From: an uncultured Lachnospiraceae bacterium
GTDB taxonomy: Bacteria; Bacillota; Clostridia; Lachnospirales; Lachnospiraceae
Assembly (NCBI GenBank): GCA_900316855.1
Contig: ONEK01000010.1
Coordinates: 19,789-83,788, forward strand
Length of the DNA: 64,000 nucleotides
Direction of reading: 5' to 3'
The position numbers were made by a program, and so were the translations under genes. Each line of letters begins with the position of its first letter. Positions within the stretch are counted from its first letter, which is position 1. Below, piece after piece: positions 8,167-16,315 of this stretch. The notes beneath the pieces are model-generated. The model worked only from the letters and a program-made list of their open reading frames with translations, made no database searches and was not told where the DNA came from.

Positions 8167-8673
8167 ATGGCAGCAGTAGGTATTGTGATGGGCTCGGACT
8201 CGGATATGGCGGTCATGGGCAAGGCGGCGGAGGTGCTCGATACCTTCGGGATTGATTATGAGATGCACATCATCTCGGCACATCGGGAGCCGGACGTGTT
8301 TTTTGACTGGGCGAAGGGCGCCGAGGAGCGGGGAGTGAAGGTCATCATTGCAGGTGCCGGAATGGCGGCCCACCTGCCCGGTATGTGCGCGGCGCTGTTT
8401 CCGATGCCGGTGATCGGCATCCCGATGCACACGACCTCCCTGGGAGGAAGGGACTCCCTTTACTCCATTGTCCAGATGCCCAGCGGCATTCCGGTTGCAA
8501 CCGTAGCCATCAACGGCGGTAAGAACGCAGGGCTTCTTGCGGTGAAGATCCTTGCGGTATCCGATCCGGCGCTTCTGCAGAAGATGAAAGACTATCTGAA
8601 GAGCCTGAAGGAAGAGGTTGAAGCGAAGGACGCGAAGCTGCAGGAGACCGGTTACCGTAACTACACGAAGTGA
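8167..8673 (+). CDS. purE: N5-carboxyaminoimidazole ribonucleotide mutase (class I PurE)
   Basis: A 168-residue enzyme that moves the carboxyl group of N5-CAIR to give CAIR in purine synthesis. The signature is clear: GSDSDMAVM at the N-terminus, the ISAHREPD loop with the catalytic histidine, and the class I motif AGAGMAAHLPGM followed by DSLYSIVQMPSGIPVATVAI. Class I enzymes work with PurK, which is not in this window. The start uses the ribosome site supplied by the upstream direct repeat. First gene of purE-purM-purN-purD; a 91-base spacer with two small hairpins separates it from purM. Confidence 0.96.
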   Translation: MAAVGIVMGSDSDMAVMGKAAEVLDTFGIDYEMHIISAHREPDVFFDWAKGAEERGVKVIIAGAGMAAHLPGMCAALFPMPVIGIPMHTTSLGGRDSLYSIVQMPSGIPVATVAINGGKNAGLLAVKILAVSDPALLQKMKDYLKSLKEEVEAKDAKLQETGYRNYTK

Positions 8674-8764
8674 TTCATCCGTGCACCAGATCATTTTCTG
8701 CTCCTGAAAACGTCAGGAGACAGCGGCAGGATCCGCCGGAACGGGCGGTCAGAAAGGAACCATC

Positions 8765-9850
8765 ATGGCACTAGATTACAAATCTTCCGGAGTAGATGTG
8801 GAAGCCGGCTACCGGTCCGTAGAGCTGATGAAGCAGTATGTGAAGAGAACGATGCGGGAGGAGGTCCTGGGAGGTCTCGGCGGTTTCTCCGGTGCATTCT
8901 CGCTGGACAAGATCAAAAAAATGAAGGATCCGGTCCTGCTGTCCGGTACGGACGGCGTAGGGACGAAGCAGAAAATCGCCTTTCTCCTGGATCAGCATGA
9001 CACGGTCGGCATCGACTGCGTCGCGATGTGTGTGAACGATGTTGCCTGCGCGGGAGGCGACCCGCTGTTTTTCCTTGATTACATTGCCTGCGGCAGGAAT
9101 GTTCCCGAGAAGATTGCGGCGCTGGTAAAGGGCGTTGCCGAGGGCTGCGTGCAGGCGGACTCTGCACTGCTCGGCGGTGAGACTGCCGAGCATCCCGGTC
9201 TCATGCCGGATGACGAATATGATCTTGCGGGCTTTTCCGTCGGTGTTGTCGAGCGCTCTGAAATGATCACGGGACAGGACATCCGTCCCGGAGACGCACT
9301 CATCGGAATTGCTTCGTCCGGTGTTCATTCCAATGGTTTCTCGCTGGTGCGCAGGGTGTTCGACATCACGAACCGGGAGGTGCTGGACAGGACCTATGAC
9401 GAGCTCGGAGGGAAGAAGCTCGGGGAGGTTCTGCTGACTCCCACGAAGATCTACGTGCATACCATGAAGGCCATCCGCAATGCGGGCGTAAAGGTGAAGG
9501 GCTGCAGCCATGTGACCGGCGGCGGGTTCTACGAGAACATTCCGAGAATGCTGCCCGATCACACCGTTGCTCATATCGAGAAGGACAGCTATCCGGTTCC
9601 GCCGGTGTTCTCCCTTATTCAGAAGACGGGGGATATTGACACGCACGTCATGTATAACACGTTTAACATGGGAATCGGCCTGTGCCTTGCGGTAGATCCC
9701 GCAGATGCCGCGCGCACCATGGAAGCCGCGGAGGCAGCAGGCGATAAGGCTTACCGGATCGGCAGCGTGCTCGATGAGAAGGACGCGGCAGACATTGAGA
9801 GGGGCGGCAACACGAGCGCGGCATCCGGAAAGGGCGTGGAATTATGCTGA
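8765..9850 (+). CDS. purM: Phosphoribosylformylglycinamidine cyclo-ligase (AIR synthetase)
   Basis: Cyclises FGAM to AIR using ATP. The 361-residue protein shows the PurM N-terminal YKSSGVDVEAG and glycine-rich segments, the DGVGTKQKIAF loop, the metal/ATP region DCVAMCVNDVACAGG, and LLGGETAEHPG. ATG 8765 follows AGAAAGGA. Its last seven bases overlap the purN start, a classic coupling. It consumes the FGAM made by PurL, encoded about 8 kb downstream. Confidence 0.97.
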   Translation: MALDYKSSGVDVEAGYRSVELMKQYVKRTMREEVLGGLGGFSGAFSLDKIKKMKDPVLLSGTDGVGTKQKIAFLLDQHDTVGIDCVAMCVNDVACAGGDPLFFLDYIACGRNVPEKIAALVKGVAEGCVQADSALLGGETAEHPGLMPDDEYDLAGFSVGVVERSEMITGQDIRPGDALIGIASSGVHSNGFSLVRRVFDITNREVLDRTYDELGGKKLGEVLLTPTKIYVHTMKAIRNAGVKVKGCSHVTGGGFYENIPRMLPDHTVAHIEKDSYPVPPVFSLIQKTGDIDTHVMYNTFNMGIGLCLAVDPADAARTMEAAEAAGDKAYRIGSVLDEKDAADIERGGNTSAASGKGVELC

Positions 9851-10479
9851 ACGTCCTTGTATGCGTATCCGGAGGCGGCACGAACCTGCAGGCGATTCTC
9901 GACCGGATCGCGGACGGGACGATATCGCATGCGAGGGTTGTGCGGGTCATTTCCAACAACCCGGGGGTCTATGCACTCGAGAGGGCAAAGAAAGCCGGCA
10001 TTCCGGCTAAGGTCATCTCTCCGAAGTCCTATCCCGACCGGGAGGTATTCAATGAGGCACTTCTTCGCGGAATCCGGGAAGCGGACCCGGACCTCATCGT
10101 TCTCGCGGGGTTTCTCGTTGCCATTCCTCCGCAGGTCATCCGGGCTTATCCCGGAAAAATCATCAACATCCATCCTGCCCTGATCCCATCATTCTGCGGG
10201 AAGGGGTTCTATGGCATCAGGGTTCATGAAAAGGCACTTGAGCGCGGCGTCCGGGTGACGGGCGCAACCGTGCACTTTGTCGACGAGGGCATGGACTCCG
10301 GGCCGATCATCCTGCAGAAGGCGGTCGATATCCCGCAGGGCATCAGTGCTGCCGACCTGCAGCAGAAGGTCATGAAGGAAGCGGAATGGGTCATTCTGCC
10401 CCGTGCGGTTGAGCTCATCGCCGAGGGTAGAGTGAAGCTGGAAGACGGGCATGTGACGATCCTGGAGCGGCAGGCGTAA
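9844..10479 (+). CDS. purN: Phosphoribosylglycinamide formyltransferase, 10-formyl-THF dependent
   Basis: Formylates GAR with 10-formyltetrahydrofolate. 211 residues. It begins MLNVLVCVSGGGTNLQ and includes the folate/catalytic region with IINIHPALIPSF, the GVRVTGATVHFVDEG segment and the metal/aspartate loop DEGMDSGPII. The ATG at 9844 lies inside the purM coding end (stop 9848-9850), so translation is coupled. It precedes purD by 45 bases, a spacer holding a GCATGC hairpin at 10492-10509. Confidence 0.97.
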   Translation: MLNVLVCVSGGGTNLQAILDRIADGTISHARVVRVISNNPGVYALERAKKAGIPAKVISPKSYPDREVFNEALLRGIREADPDLIVLAGFLVAIPPQVIRAYPGKIINIHPALIPSFCGKGFYGIRVHEKALERGVRVTGATVHFVDEGMDSGPIILQKAVDIPQGISAADLQQKVMKEAEWVILPRAVELIAEGRVKLEDGHVTILERQA

Positions 10480-10491
10480 CAGAGGAAGAAA

Positions 10492-10509
10492 TGCATGCCG
10501 GTGCATGCA
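10492..10509. repeat. Short GCATGC hairpin between purN and purD
   Basis: Arms TGCATGC (10492-10498) and GCATGCA (10503-10509) around a four-base loop, with no T tract. It resembles other intergenic hairpin cores in the window at 8138, 17982 and 29341. Confidence 0.7.
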
Positions 10510-10524
10510 CAAAGAGGTGACTAA

Positions 10525-11802
10525 ATGAAGGTATTACTGGTTGGCGGCGGCGGCCGCGAGCATGCAATCGCGACGGCGATTGTGAAATCAAAGAGAGTGG
10601 ACAGGCTGTACTGTGCCCCCGGAAATGCCGGCATTGCGCAGATCGCGGAGTGTGCGCCGATCGGCGTCATGGAGTTCGACAGGCTTATTGCCTTTGCGAA
10701 GCAGAAGCAGGTTGATCTTACGGTCTGCAGCCAGGATGACCCGCTGTGTGCCGGAATTGTGGACGCGTTCGAGGCGGCAGGACTGAAGATTTTCGGAACA
10801 CGGAAAAACGCTGCCATCATAGAGGGCTCCAAGGCATTCTCCAAGGCCCTGATGAAGAAATATCACATCCCGACGGCGGCTTATGAGGTATTTACCGACG
10901 CGGAGGAGGCCAAAGCCTGGCTGAAGGCAAACAACCGGTTCCCGATTGTGCTGAAGGCGGATGGCCTCGCGCTGGGCAAGGGCGTACTCATCTGCAACAC
11001 ACTGGAGGAGGCACAGGAAGGTGTCCGCACCATCATGCTGGACAGGAAGTTCGGCACCGCGGGCAACGAGCTGGTCATCGAGGAGTTCATGACAGGCAGG
11101 GAGGTTTCCGCGCTTGCGTTTGTCGACGGGACACATTACCAGCTCATGACGTCCTCCCAGGATCACAAGAGAATCGGCGACGGCGACACCGGTCTCAATA
11201 CCGGCGGAATGGGGACGTTCTCTCCGAGTCCTTTCTTTACGGACGAAATCCGCAGAATCTGCGATGAGAAGATTTTCCGGCCCACAGTCGATGCCATGAA
11301 GAGCGAGGGAAGGGAATTCCGCGGAGTTCTGTATTTCGGCCTCATGCTGACGGAGGACGGCCCGAAGGTCGTGGAATACAACACCCGTTTCGGCGATCCG
11401 GAGACGCAGGTCATCCTGCCGAGGATGAAGACGGACATCATCGACGTCTTCGAAGCCTGCATGAACGGAACACTGGACCGGATCCGGATTGAATTTGCCG
11501 ACAACGCGGCAGTCTGTGTCGTTCTGGCTTCCGGCGGCTATCCGGTTTCATACGAAAAAGGAAAGGTAATCCACGGGCTGGAGCATTTCAGGGACAGGGA
11601 TGATATCTTCTGCTTCCATGCCGGAACGAAATTCGATGACAGAGGCAGGATTGTGACGAGCGGCGGACGGGTGCTCGGCGTCACTGCCCTGGGAAGCGAT
11701 CTGAAGGACGCCAGGAACAGGGCTTATGAGGCGGTAAAGTATATCGACTTCGAAAAGATGTATCTGCGGCATGATATCGGCCACGCCATTGACGAGGCGT
11801 AA
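10525..11802 (+). CDS. purD: Phosphoribosylamine-glycine ligase (GAR synthetase)
   Basis: Joins glycine to phosphoribosylamine with ATP. A 425-residue ATP-grasp protein that begins MKVLLVGGGGREHAIA, the PurD signature. It has the ATP-grasp lysine segment FPIVLKADGLALGKGV and the metal site YNTRFGDPETQ. AAAGAGGTGA precedes ATG 10525. Last gene of the purEMND run; a remnant of the purE-upstream repeat follows its stop at 11813-11830. The purine genes here are all enzymes with no adjacent regulator. Confidence 0.97.
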   Translation: MKVLLVGGGGREHAIATAIVKSKRVDRLYCAPGNAGIAQIAECAPIGVMEFDRLIAFAKQKQVDLTVCSQDDPLCAGIVDAFEAAGLKIFGTRKNAAIIEGSKAFSKALMKKYHIPTAAYEVFTDAEEAKAWLKANNRFPIVLKADGLALGKGVLICNTLEEAQEGVRTIMLDRKFGTAGNELVIEEFMTGREVSALAFVDGTHYQLMTSSQDHKRIGDGDTGLNTGGMGTFSPSPFFTDEIRRICDEKIFRPTVDAMKSEGREFRGVLYFGLMLTEDGPKVVEYNTRFGDPETQVILPRMKTDIIDVFEACMNGTLDRIRIEFADNAAVCVVLASGGYPVSYEKGKVIHGLEHFRDRDDIFCFHAGTKFDDRGRIVTSGGRVLGVTALGSDLKDARNRAYEAVKYIDFEKMYLRHDIGHAIDEA

Positions 11803-11812
11803 ACCTGAAATG

Positions 11813-11830
11813 TGATCATACGCGGATTTC
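11813..11830. repeat. Deletion remnant of the purE-upstream repeat
   Basis: TGATCATACG followed directly by CGGATTTC reproduces both ends of the repeat's hairpin region while lacking the 16 bases between them in the 7953 and 8093 copies. It lies 10 bases after the purD stop. Confidence 0.6.
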
Positions 11831-11843
11831 CGGCGCGCATTCA

Positions 11844-11872
11844 TTGACTGCAGTAGTTCATTTTTGTAAAAT
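11844..11872 (+). promoter_or_regulatory. Predicted sigma-A promoter of the SH3-domain protein
   Basis: TTGACT (11844-11849) and TAAAAT (11867-11872) are 17 bases apart. The leader that follows contains a GGCAT/ATGCC palindrome at about 11887-11902. Confidence 0.7.
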
Positions 11873-11958
11873 AAATATGTTATGGCATTTAAGCATGCCG
11901 TAGTGCATTTTTCCCTGTGTAAGCCGCAAGGCGTGGGATAAATTGAAGGAGTTGAATA

Positions 11959-13224
11959 ATGTTATTGAAAAACAGCAAGGGGATTCGAGTATTTGCCGCG
12001 GCCGCAGCCCTCAGCGTCAGCCTTGCGGCAGCATCGCCGGTTGCATCTGTCACAGCGCTGGCGGCAACGGGAACCGTAACCGGTGACCAGATCAATGTCA
12101 GGAGCGATGCCAGCACGAGCTCATCGGTTGTCGGAACCGCCAATAACGGCGAGACCTATGAGATCGGCGAGTCCAAGACCGATGACACCGGTGCCACCTG
12201 GTACCAGGTGACACTCTCCAACGGAAGCACCGGATATATCCGCAATGATTTCATCCAGGTTTCCGAGGATGAGGCAGACGCCGGCACAGCGGAAACGGCA
12301 GACGCAGAGGCCACGGATGAGGAAATGGCCGCAGCCGCCTCCACGGAAGCAGCACAGACTACTGCCACAGCCACGGGGGACACGGGAGACTACCAGATTG
12401 TCCTGGCTCCGGATGAGAACGGCAATGATACCTATTACCTGTATGACAATGCCAAGGGCGAGCGGATGAAGCTGTCCGATATCGACACCCTGCAGAAGGC
12501 AGCAGCGGACGCGCAGGCGGAAGCTGCTTCGCTCGGAACGAAGTACAAGCTGATCCTGATCGTTCTTGCAGTGCTCCTTGTTATTGCTATCGTCGGCTGT
12601 ATTTTCCTGTTCCTCCGCCTGAAGGACGCACTGACAAACGGCCGCCGGGAGCGTGACCTGACCCAGGAAAGAAGGAACGCAAGAAGGGAAGGACGCAACG
12701 CGGATGATCTGTCGGATCTCCACCGCGGTGTGCGCGCTGACCGCCGGGAGGCAAGAAACCGCCAGGATGCCTATCCCTCCGGGGCAAGAAGGGAAGGGGC
12801 AGGTCCTGACGGAGCAAGGAGTCCGGTCCGTCCGGCAGCAGGCCCTGACGGGGTCAGACGTCCGGTCCGTCCGGCAGCAGGCCCTGACGGTGCAAGGCGT
12901 CCGGTTCGTCCGACAGCAGATGGTGACGGCACAAGGCGTCCGGTCCGCCCGGCAGCAGATGCTGACGGCACAAGGCGTCCGGTCCGTCCGGCAGCAGGTC
13001 CTGACGGAGCAAGGCGTCCCGTTCGTCCCGCAGGGGATGAGGACGTAAGACGCGCGGAGCGCCCGGCAAGACGCCCTGTGGATGATGCACCCGCCGCACG
13101 CACTGCGACGCACCCGGTTTCCAGACCGGCACAGGCTCCTGCGTCGAAGCCCAAGGCGAAGAATTTCGCAGACGACGATGATTTCGACTATGATTTCATC
13201 AGTCTGGACGACGACAACAAGTAA
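11959..13224 (+). CDS. Secreted/anchored SH3-domain protein with repeat-rich basic tail
   Basis: A 421-residue membrane protein. A signal sequence (about 1-36, ending ASVTALA) is followed by a bacterial SH3 domain (about 37-102, with DQINVRSDAS and SNGSTGYIRNDFIQV). An acidic Ala/Thr/Glu linker follows (103-145), then a short domain, a transmembrane helix at about 198-220, and a basic tail that should be cytoplasmic. The tail holds six contiguous 13-residue repeats of the form AGPDGARRPVRPA (281-358) and ends in an acidic DDDDFDYDF region. SH3b domains often bind cell-wall peptides, so a wall-sensing or structural role is possible but unproven. The start has a good GAAGGAG site. Function unknown. 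Confidence 0.75.
   Translation: MLLKNSKGIRVFAAAAALSVSLAAASPVASVTALAATGTVTGDQINVRSDASTSSSVVGTANNGETYEIGESKTDDTGATWYQVTLSNGSTGYIRNDFIQVSEDEADAGTAETADAEATDEEMAAAASTEAAQTTATATGDTGDYQIVLAPDENGNDTYYLYDNAKGERMKLSDIDTLQKAAADAQAEAASLGTKYKLILIVLAVLLVIAIVGCIFLFLRLKDALTNGRRERDLTQERRNARREGRNADDLSDLHRGVRADRREARNRQDAYPSGARREGAGPDGARSPVRPAAGPDGVRRPVRPAAGPDGARRPVRPTADGDGTRRPVRPAADADGTRRPVRPAAGPDGARRPVRPAGDEDVRRAERPARRPVDDAPAARTATHPVSRPAQAPASKPKAKNFADDDDFDYDFISLDDDNK
12799..13032 (+). repeat. Six tandem 39-base coding repeats
   Basis: Exactly six 39-base units encode 13 residues each, with consensus AGPDGARRPVRPA and changes at a few positions (GV, GT, DGDGT, DADGT). They lie in frame within the tail of the SH3-domain protein, so copy number can vary without a frameshift. 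Confidence 0.92.
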
Positions 13225-13265
13225 AACTCCGGACGGATCCCATACCAGATCCGCTATGGACATAG

Positions 13266-13304
13266 ATAGCCAGCTGTTATACAATACGTATAACAGCTGG
13301 CTAT
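13266..13304. promoter_or_regulatory. Large palindrome, probable GntR operator before the regulator gene
   Basis: Perfect 17-base arms at 13266-13282 and 13288-13304, with inner half-sites GTTATAC and GTATAAC around a five-base centre. Candidate -10 boxes (TATTAT 13302-13307, TATACT 13305-13310) adjoin it. YtrA-type GntR proteins bind long palindromes of this kind, so autoregulation is likely. There is no T tract, which makes a terminator less likely. Confidence 0.65.
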
Positions 13305-13334
13305 TATACTTGCAGCCGGCAAAAGAGGTGCATT

Positions 13335-13787
13335 ATGTTTCTGGAGATAGATTTCAGTAGTGATGAAGCAATTTACCAGCAGCTGTGCAACCAGATCATC
13401 ATGGGCATTGCAACATCCCAGTTCACGGAAGGAGAGGTGCTGCCCTCCGTGCGGCAGCTGGCAGATGAAATCGGCATCAACATGCACACGGTAAACAAGG
13501 CCTATTCCGTCCTGAAACAGGAGGGCTTTGTCAAGGTGGACCGCAGGAAGGGAGCCGTGATTTCGGTGGATTCCAACAAGCAGCGTGCGCTGGATCTCAT
13601 CCATCAGCAGATGGAATCGCTGATGGCAGAGGCAATCTGCAGGAACCTGTCGAGGGACGATATCCACGACCTCGTGGATCAGATTTTTGATGAATACGAG
13701 GGATATGAAGCGGGAACGGAGGAAACGCCGGATGCTGAACCCGGGATGCCGGGCGGCTCCGGCCCTCAAAGGCCCGGCGTACAGTGA
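13335..13787 (+). CDS. GntR-family transcriptional regulator (YtrA/YhcF type)
   Basis: A 150-residue protein with a GntR winged helix at about 8-75: EAIYQQLCNQIIMGIA, then VLPSVRQLADEIGINMHTVNKAY as the recognition helix region, and a KVDRRKGAVI wing. Only a short helical C-terminal tail follows, with no ligand-binding domain, as in the YtrA/YhcF subgroup. These usually repress their own operon. A long palindrome sits just upstream, and clpC starts 26 bases after the stop, so this regulator probably controls clpC-radA. In many Firmicutes that position holds ctsR-mcsA-mcsB, which are absent here. Confidence 0.88.
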   Translation: MFLEIDFSSDEAIYQQLCNQIIMGIATSQFTEGEVLPSVRQLADEIGINMHTVNKAYSVLKQEGFVKVDRRKGAVISVDSNKQRALDLIHQQMESLMAEAICRNLSRDDIHDLVDQIFDEYEGYEAGTEETPDAEPGMPGGSGPQRPGVQ

Positions 13788-13813
13788 CACATTAAACAAG
13801 GCGAGAGAATATC

Positions 13814-16315
13814 ATGAAGAAAAAGTACACGAAAATTGCAGCCAGGGTCCTGAAGGATGCACAGCAGGCCGCGAAGGACAATCAGACGAATTTTATCGGG
13901 ACGGAGCATCTGCTGCTGGGCCTGATACAGGAGCAGGAGGGTGTGGCAGGTCAGATTCTGCTGCAGAATGGCGTTACGCTGGATAAGATGTCCGAGGTTA
14001 TTTCCAACCTGAGGATGGAAGACGGCAATACCGCGGTGCTCGACCGGGACGGAATTACCCCCAGGCTTCACGACGTCCTGGAGCTCGCGGCGGAACAGGC
14101 AGAGCGCTACGGCAGCAGGGAAATCGGAACGGAGCATCTGCTGCTGGCCATGATCCTGGAGCGGAACAACGTCGGCGAGAAGCTGATTGAGGCAGTCAGC
14201 GCCAACCCTGCGAAAATATATTTTGAGACACTTGCAACCATCGGAGAGGATCCCACGGCACACCGGAATGACCTGGGAACCCAGCAGGCAGGACAGGAAC
14301 AGAAGGGACTTCTCGCCCAGTACAGCCGCGACCTGACGCAGGATGCCAGGGACGGCAGGCTCGATCCGGTCATCGGGCGTGACAATGAGATGCTCCGTGT
14401 GATCCGGATCCTGTCCCGCAGAACCAAGAACAACCCCTGCCTCGTGGGTGAGCCCGGCGTCGGCAAAACGGCAATTGTAGAGGGTCTCGCGCAGCGGATT
14501 GTCAGCGGGGAGGTTCCTTCCACTATTCAGAACAAGCGTCTCCTGACCCTGGACATTTCCGGCATGGTCGCGGGGTCAAAATACCGCGGCGAGTTTGAGG
14601 AGCGCATCAAGGGTGTAATTGAGGAAGTGAAGCGGAGCGGGGACGTCATCCTGTTCGTGGACGAGATGCACACCCTGATCGGCGCTGGCGGTGCCGAGGG
14701 GTCCATCGATGCCAGCAACATCCTGAAGCCGTCGCTTGCCAGGGGTGAGATCCAGCTGATCGGTGCTACAACGATCAATGAGTATCACAAATATGTAGAG
14801 CGGGACGCTGCCCTTGAGCGGCGCTTTCAGCCGGTAATGGTCGAGGAGCCCACAGAGGAGGAGTCCATCGCAATCCTCCGGGGGATTGTTCACAATTACG
14901 AGGAGTTTCATGGCGTAAAGGTCACGGATGAAGCAATCCGTGAGGCTGTGAAGCTGTCGGTCCGTTATATCAACGACCGCAACCTGCCGGACAAGGCGAT
15001 TGATGTCATCGATGAAGCCTGTGCCGCAGTGCGGCTGGAGGACCTTGCCGCCGGCTCTGCGGACAGGACGAAGAACAGCAGCAAAGACGGGGCAGAGAAG
15101 GACAGCGGGGATGAACGCTCGAAGCTCCGTGCCCTGGACCGTGTGCTGGCGCAGGCTGTTGCCACGGGGCGCATGGACCGCGCCAGAGAGCTGAAGAAGC
15201 AGTATGATGATCTGCGCGAGCGGATTGAATCCGCGGTTCCTCCGGTCCGTACCCGCAGGGCCCGCCGGACGCTGACGGTCAATGCAGAGGACATTGCGAA
15301 GGTCATTTCAGTCTGGTCCAAAATCCCGCTCGAGAAGCTGACAGAGCAGGAGAGCGCGAAGCTTGTCCATCTCGAGGATACCCTGCACCGGAGGGTCATC
15401 GGCCAGCAGGAGGCGGTCACAGCGGTTGCGAAGGCCATCCGCCGCGGAAGGGTAGGTCTGCAGGATCCCAACCGGCCCATCGGTTCGTTTCTGTTCCTGG
15501 GCCCCACGGGTGTCGGCAAAACCGAGCTCGCAAAGGCAGTTGCGGAAGCAGTGTTCGGAAGCGAAAAGGATATGATCCGCGTCGACATGTCCGAATACAT
15601 GGAGCAGTACGCGGTGTCGAAGATGATGGGCTCCGCGCCCGGATATGTCGGATACGAGGAGGGCGGACAGCTGACGGAGAAGGTGCGCAGCCATCCCTAT
15701 TCCGTCGTGCTGTTTGATGAAATTGAGAAGGCACACCCGGATGTATTCAACGTATTGCTGCAGATCCTGGACGAGGGGCGTCTGACGGATTCCAAGGGCA
15801 GAACCGTCAACTTCCGCAATACGATCATCATAATGACGTCCAACCTCGGCGCACGCAGCATCGTGGAGCCGAGGACGCTGGGCTTCGCACCCAAGCCGAC
15901 CGCCGAGCAGAGTTATGAGAAGATGCAGGCAGGCGTCATGGAAGAGGTGAAAAAGGCGTTCCGCCCGGAGTTCATCAACCGGATTGACGGCATTCTCGTC
16001 TTTCACGCACTGAACCATGAGGAAATGCTGCAGATTGCGTCCCTCCTGTCGCAGGATCTCATCCGCAGGGCGAAGGAGCAGATGGGTATTACCCTGAAGA
16101 TCACACCCTCCATGAAGCAGTATCTGGTGAAGGATTTCTCGAACGAGAAGATGGGCGCAAGACCCTTAAAGCGTGCCATACAGACGCAGATTGAGGACCC
16201 CCTCGCGGAGGAGCTCCTGAGCGGCCGGGCCGCTGCGGGAGATACCGTTACGGTGCGCCGAACGGGTGATAAGACGAAATTCGATGTAAAGAAGGCAGCA
16301 AAGAAACATGCCTAA
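13814..16315 (+). CDS. clpC: ATP-dependent Clp protease unfoldase ClpC
   Basis: An 833-residue Hsp100 protein. Two N-terminal Clp_N repeats (about 1-145; [11 protein letters not shown] and [11 protein letters not shown]) precede the first AAA+ module with Walker A GEPGVGKT (212-219). A UVR-like middle domain (about 415-450, [16 protein letters not shown]) and a second AAA+ module with Walker A GPTGVGKT (563-570) follow. It unfolds proteins for ClpP. The UVR-type middle domain marks it as ClpC rather than ClpB. It overlaps radA by eight bases, the usual clpC-radA order, but the usual upstream ctsR/mcsAB genes are replaced by a GntR regulator. Confidence 0.95.
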   Translation: MKKKYTKIAARVLKDAQQAAKDNQTNFIGTEHLLLGLIQEQEGVAGQILLQNGVTLDKMSEVISNLRMEDGNTAVLDRDGITPRLHDVLELAAEQAERYGSREIGTEHLLLAMILERNNVGEKLIEAVSANPAKIYFETLATIGEDPTAHRNDLGTQQAGQEQKGLLAQYSRDLTQDARDGRLDPVIGRDNEMLRVIRILSRRTKNNPCLVGEPGVGKTAIVEGLAQRIVSGEVPSTIQNKRLLTLDISGMVAGSKYRGEFEERIKGVIEEVKRSGDVILFVDEMHTLIGAGGAEGSIDASNILKPSLARGEIQLIGATTINEYHKYVERDAALERRFQPVMVEEPTEEESIAILRGIVHNYEEFHGVKVTDEAIREAVKLSVRYINDRNLPDKAIDVIDEACAAVRLEDLAAGSADRTKNSSKDGAEKDSGDERSKLRALDRVLAQAVATGRMDRARELKKQYDDLRERIESAVPPVRTRRARRTLTVNAEDIAKVISVWSKIPLEKLTEQESAKLVHLEDTLHRRVIGQQEAVTAVAKAIRRGRVGLQDPNRPIGSFLFLGPTGVGKTELAKAVAEAVFGSEKDMIRVDMSEYMEQYAVSKMMGSAPGYVGYEEGGQLTEKVRSHPYSVVLFDEIEKAHPDVFNVLLQILDEGRLTDSKGRTVNFRNTIIIMTSNLGARSIVEPRTLGFAPKPTAEQSYEKMQAGVMEEVKKAFRPEFINRIDGILVFHALNHEEMLQIASLLSQDLIRRAKEQMGITLKITPSMKQYLVKDFSNEKMGARPLKRAIQTQIEDPLAEELLSGRAAAGDTVTVRRTGDKTKFDVKKAAKKHA

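Noticed and set aside
12799..13032. Regular 39-base repeats as a possible CRISPR array
   Set aside because: The units are contiguous without spacers, in frame, and encode a conserved 13-residue repeat.
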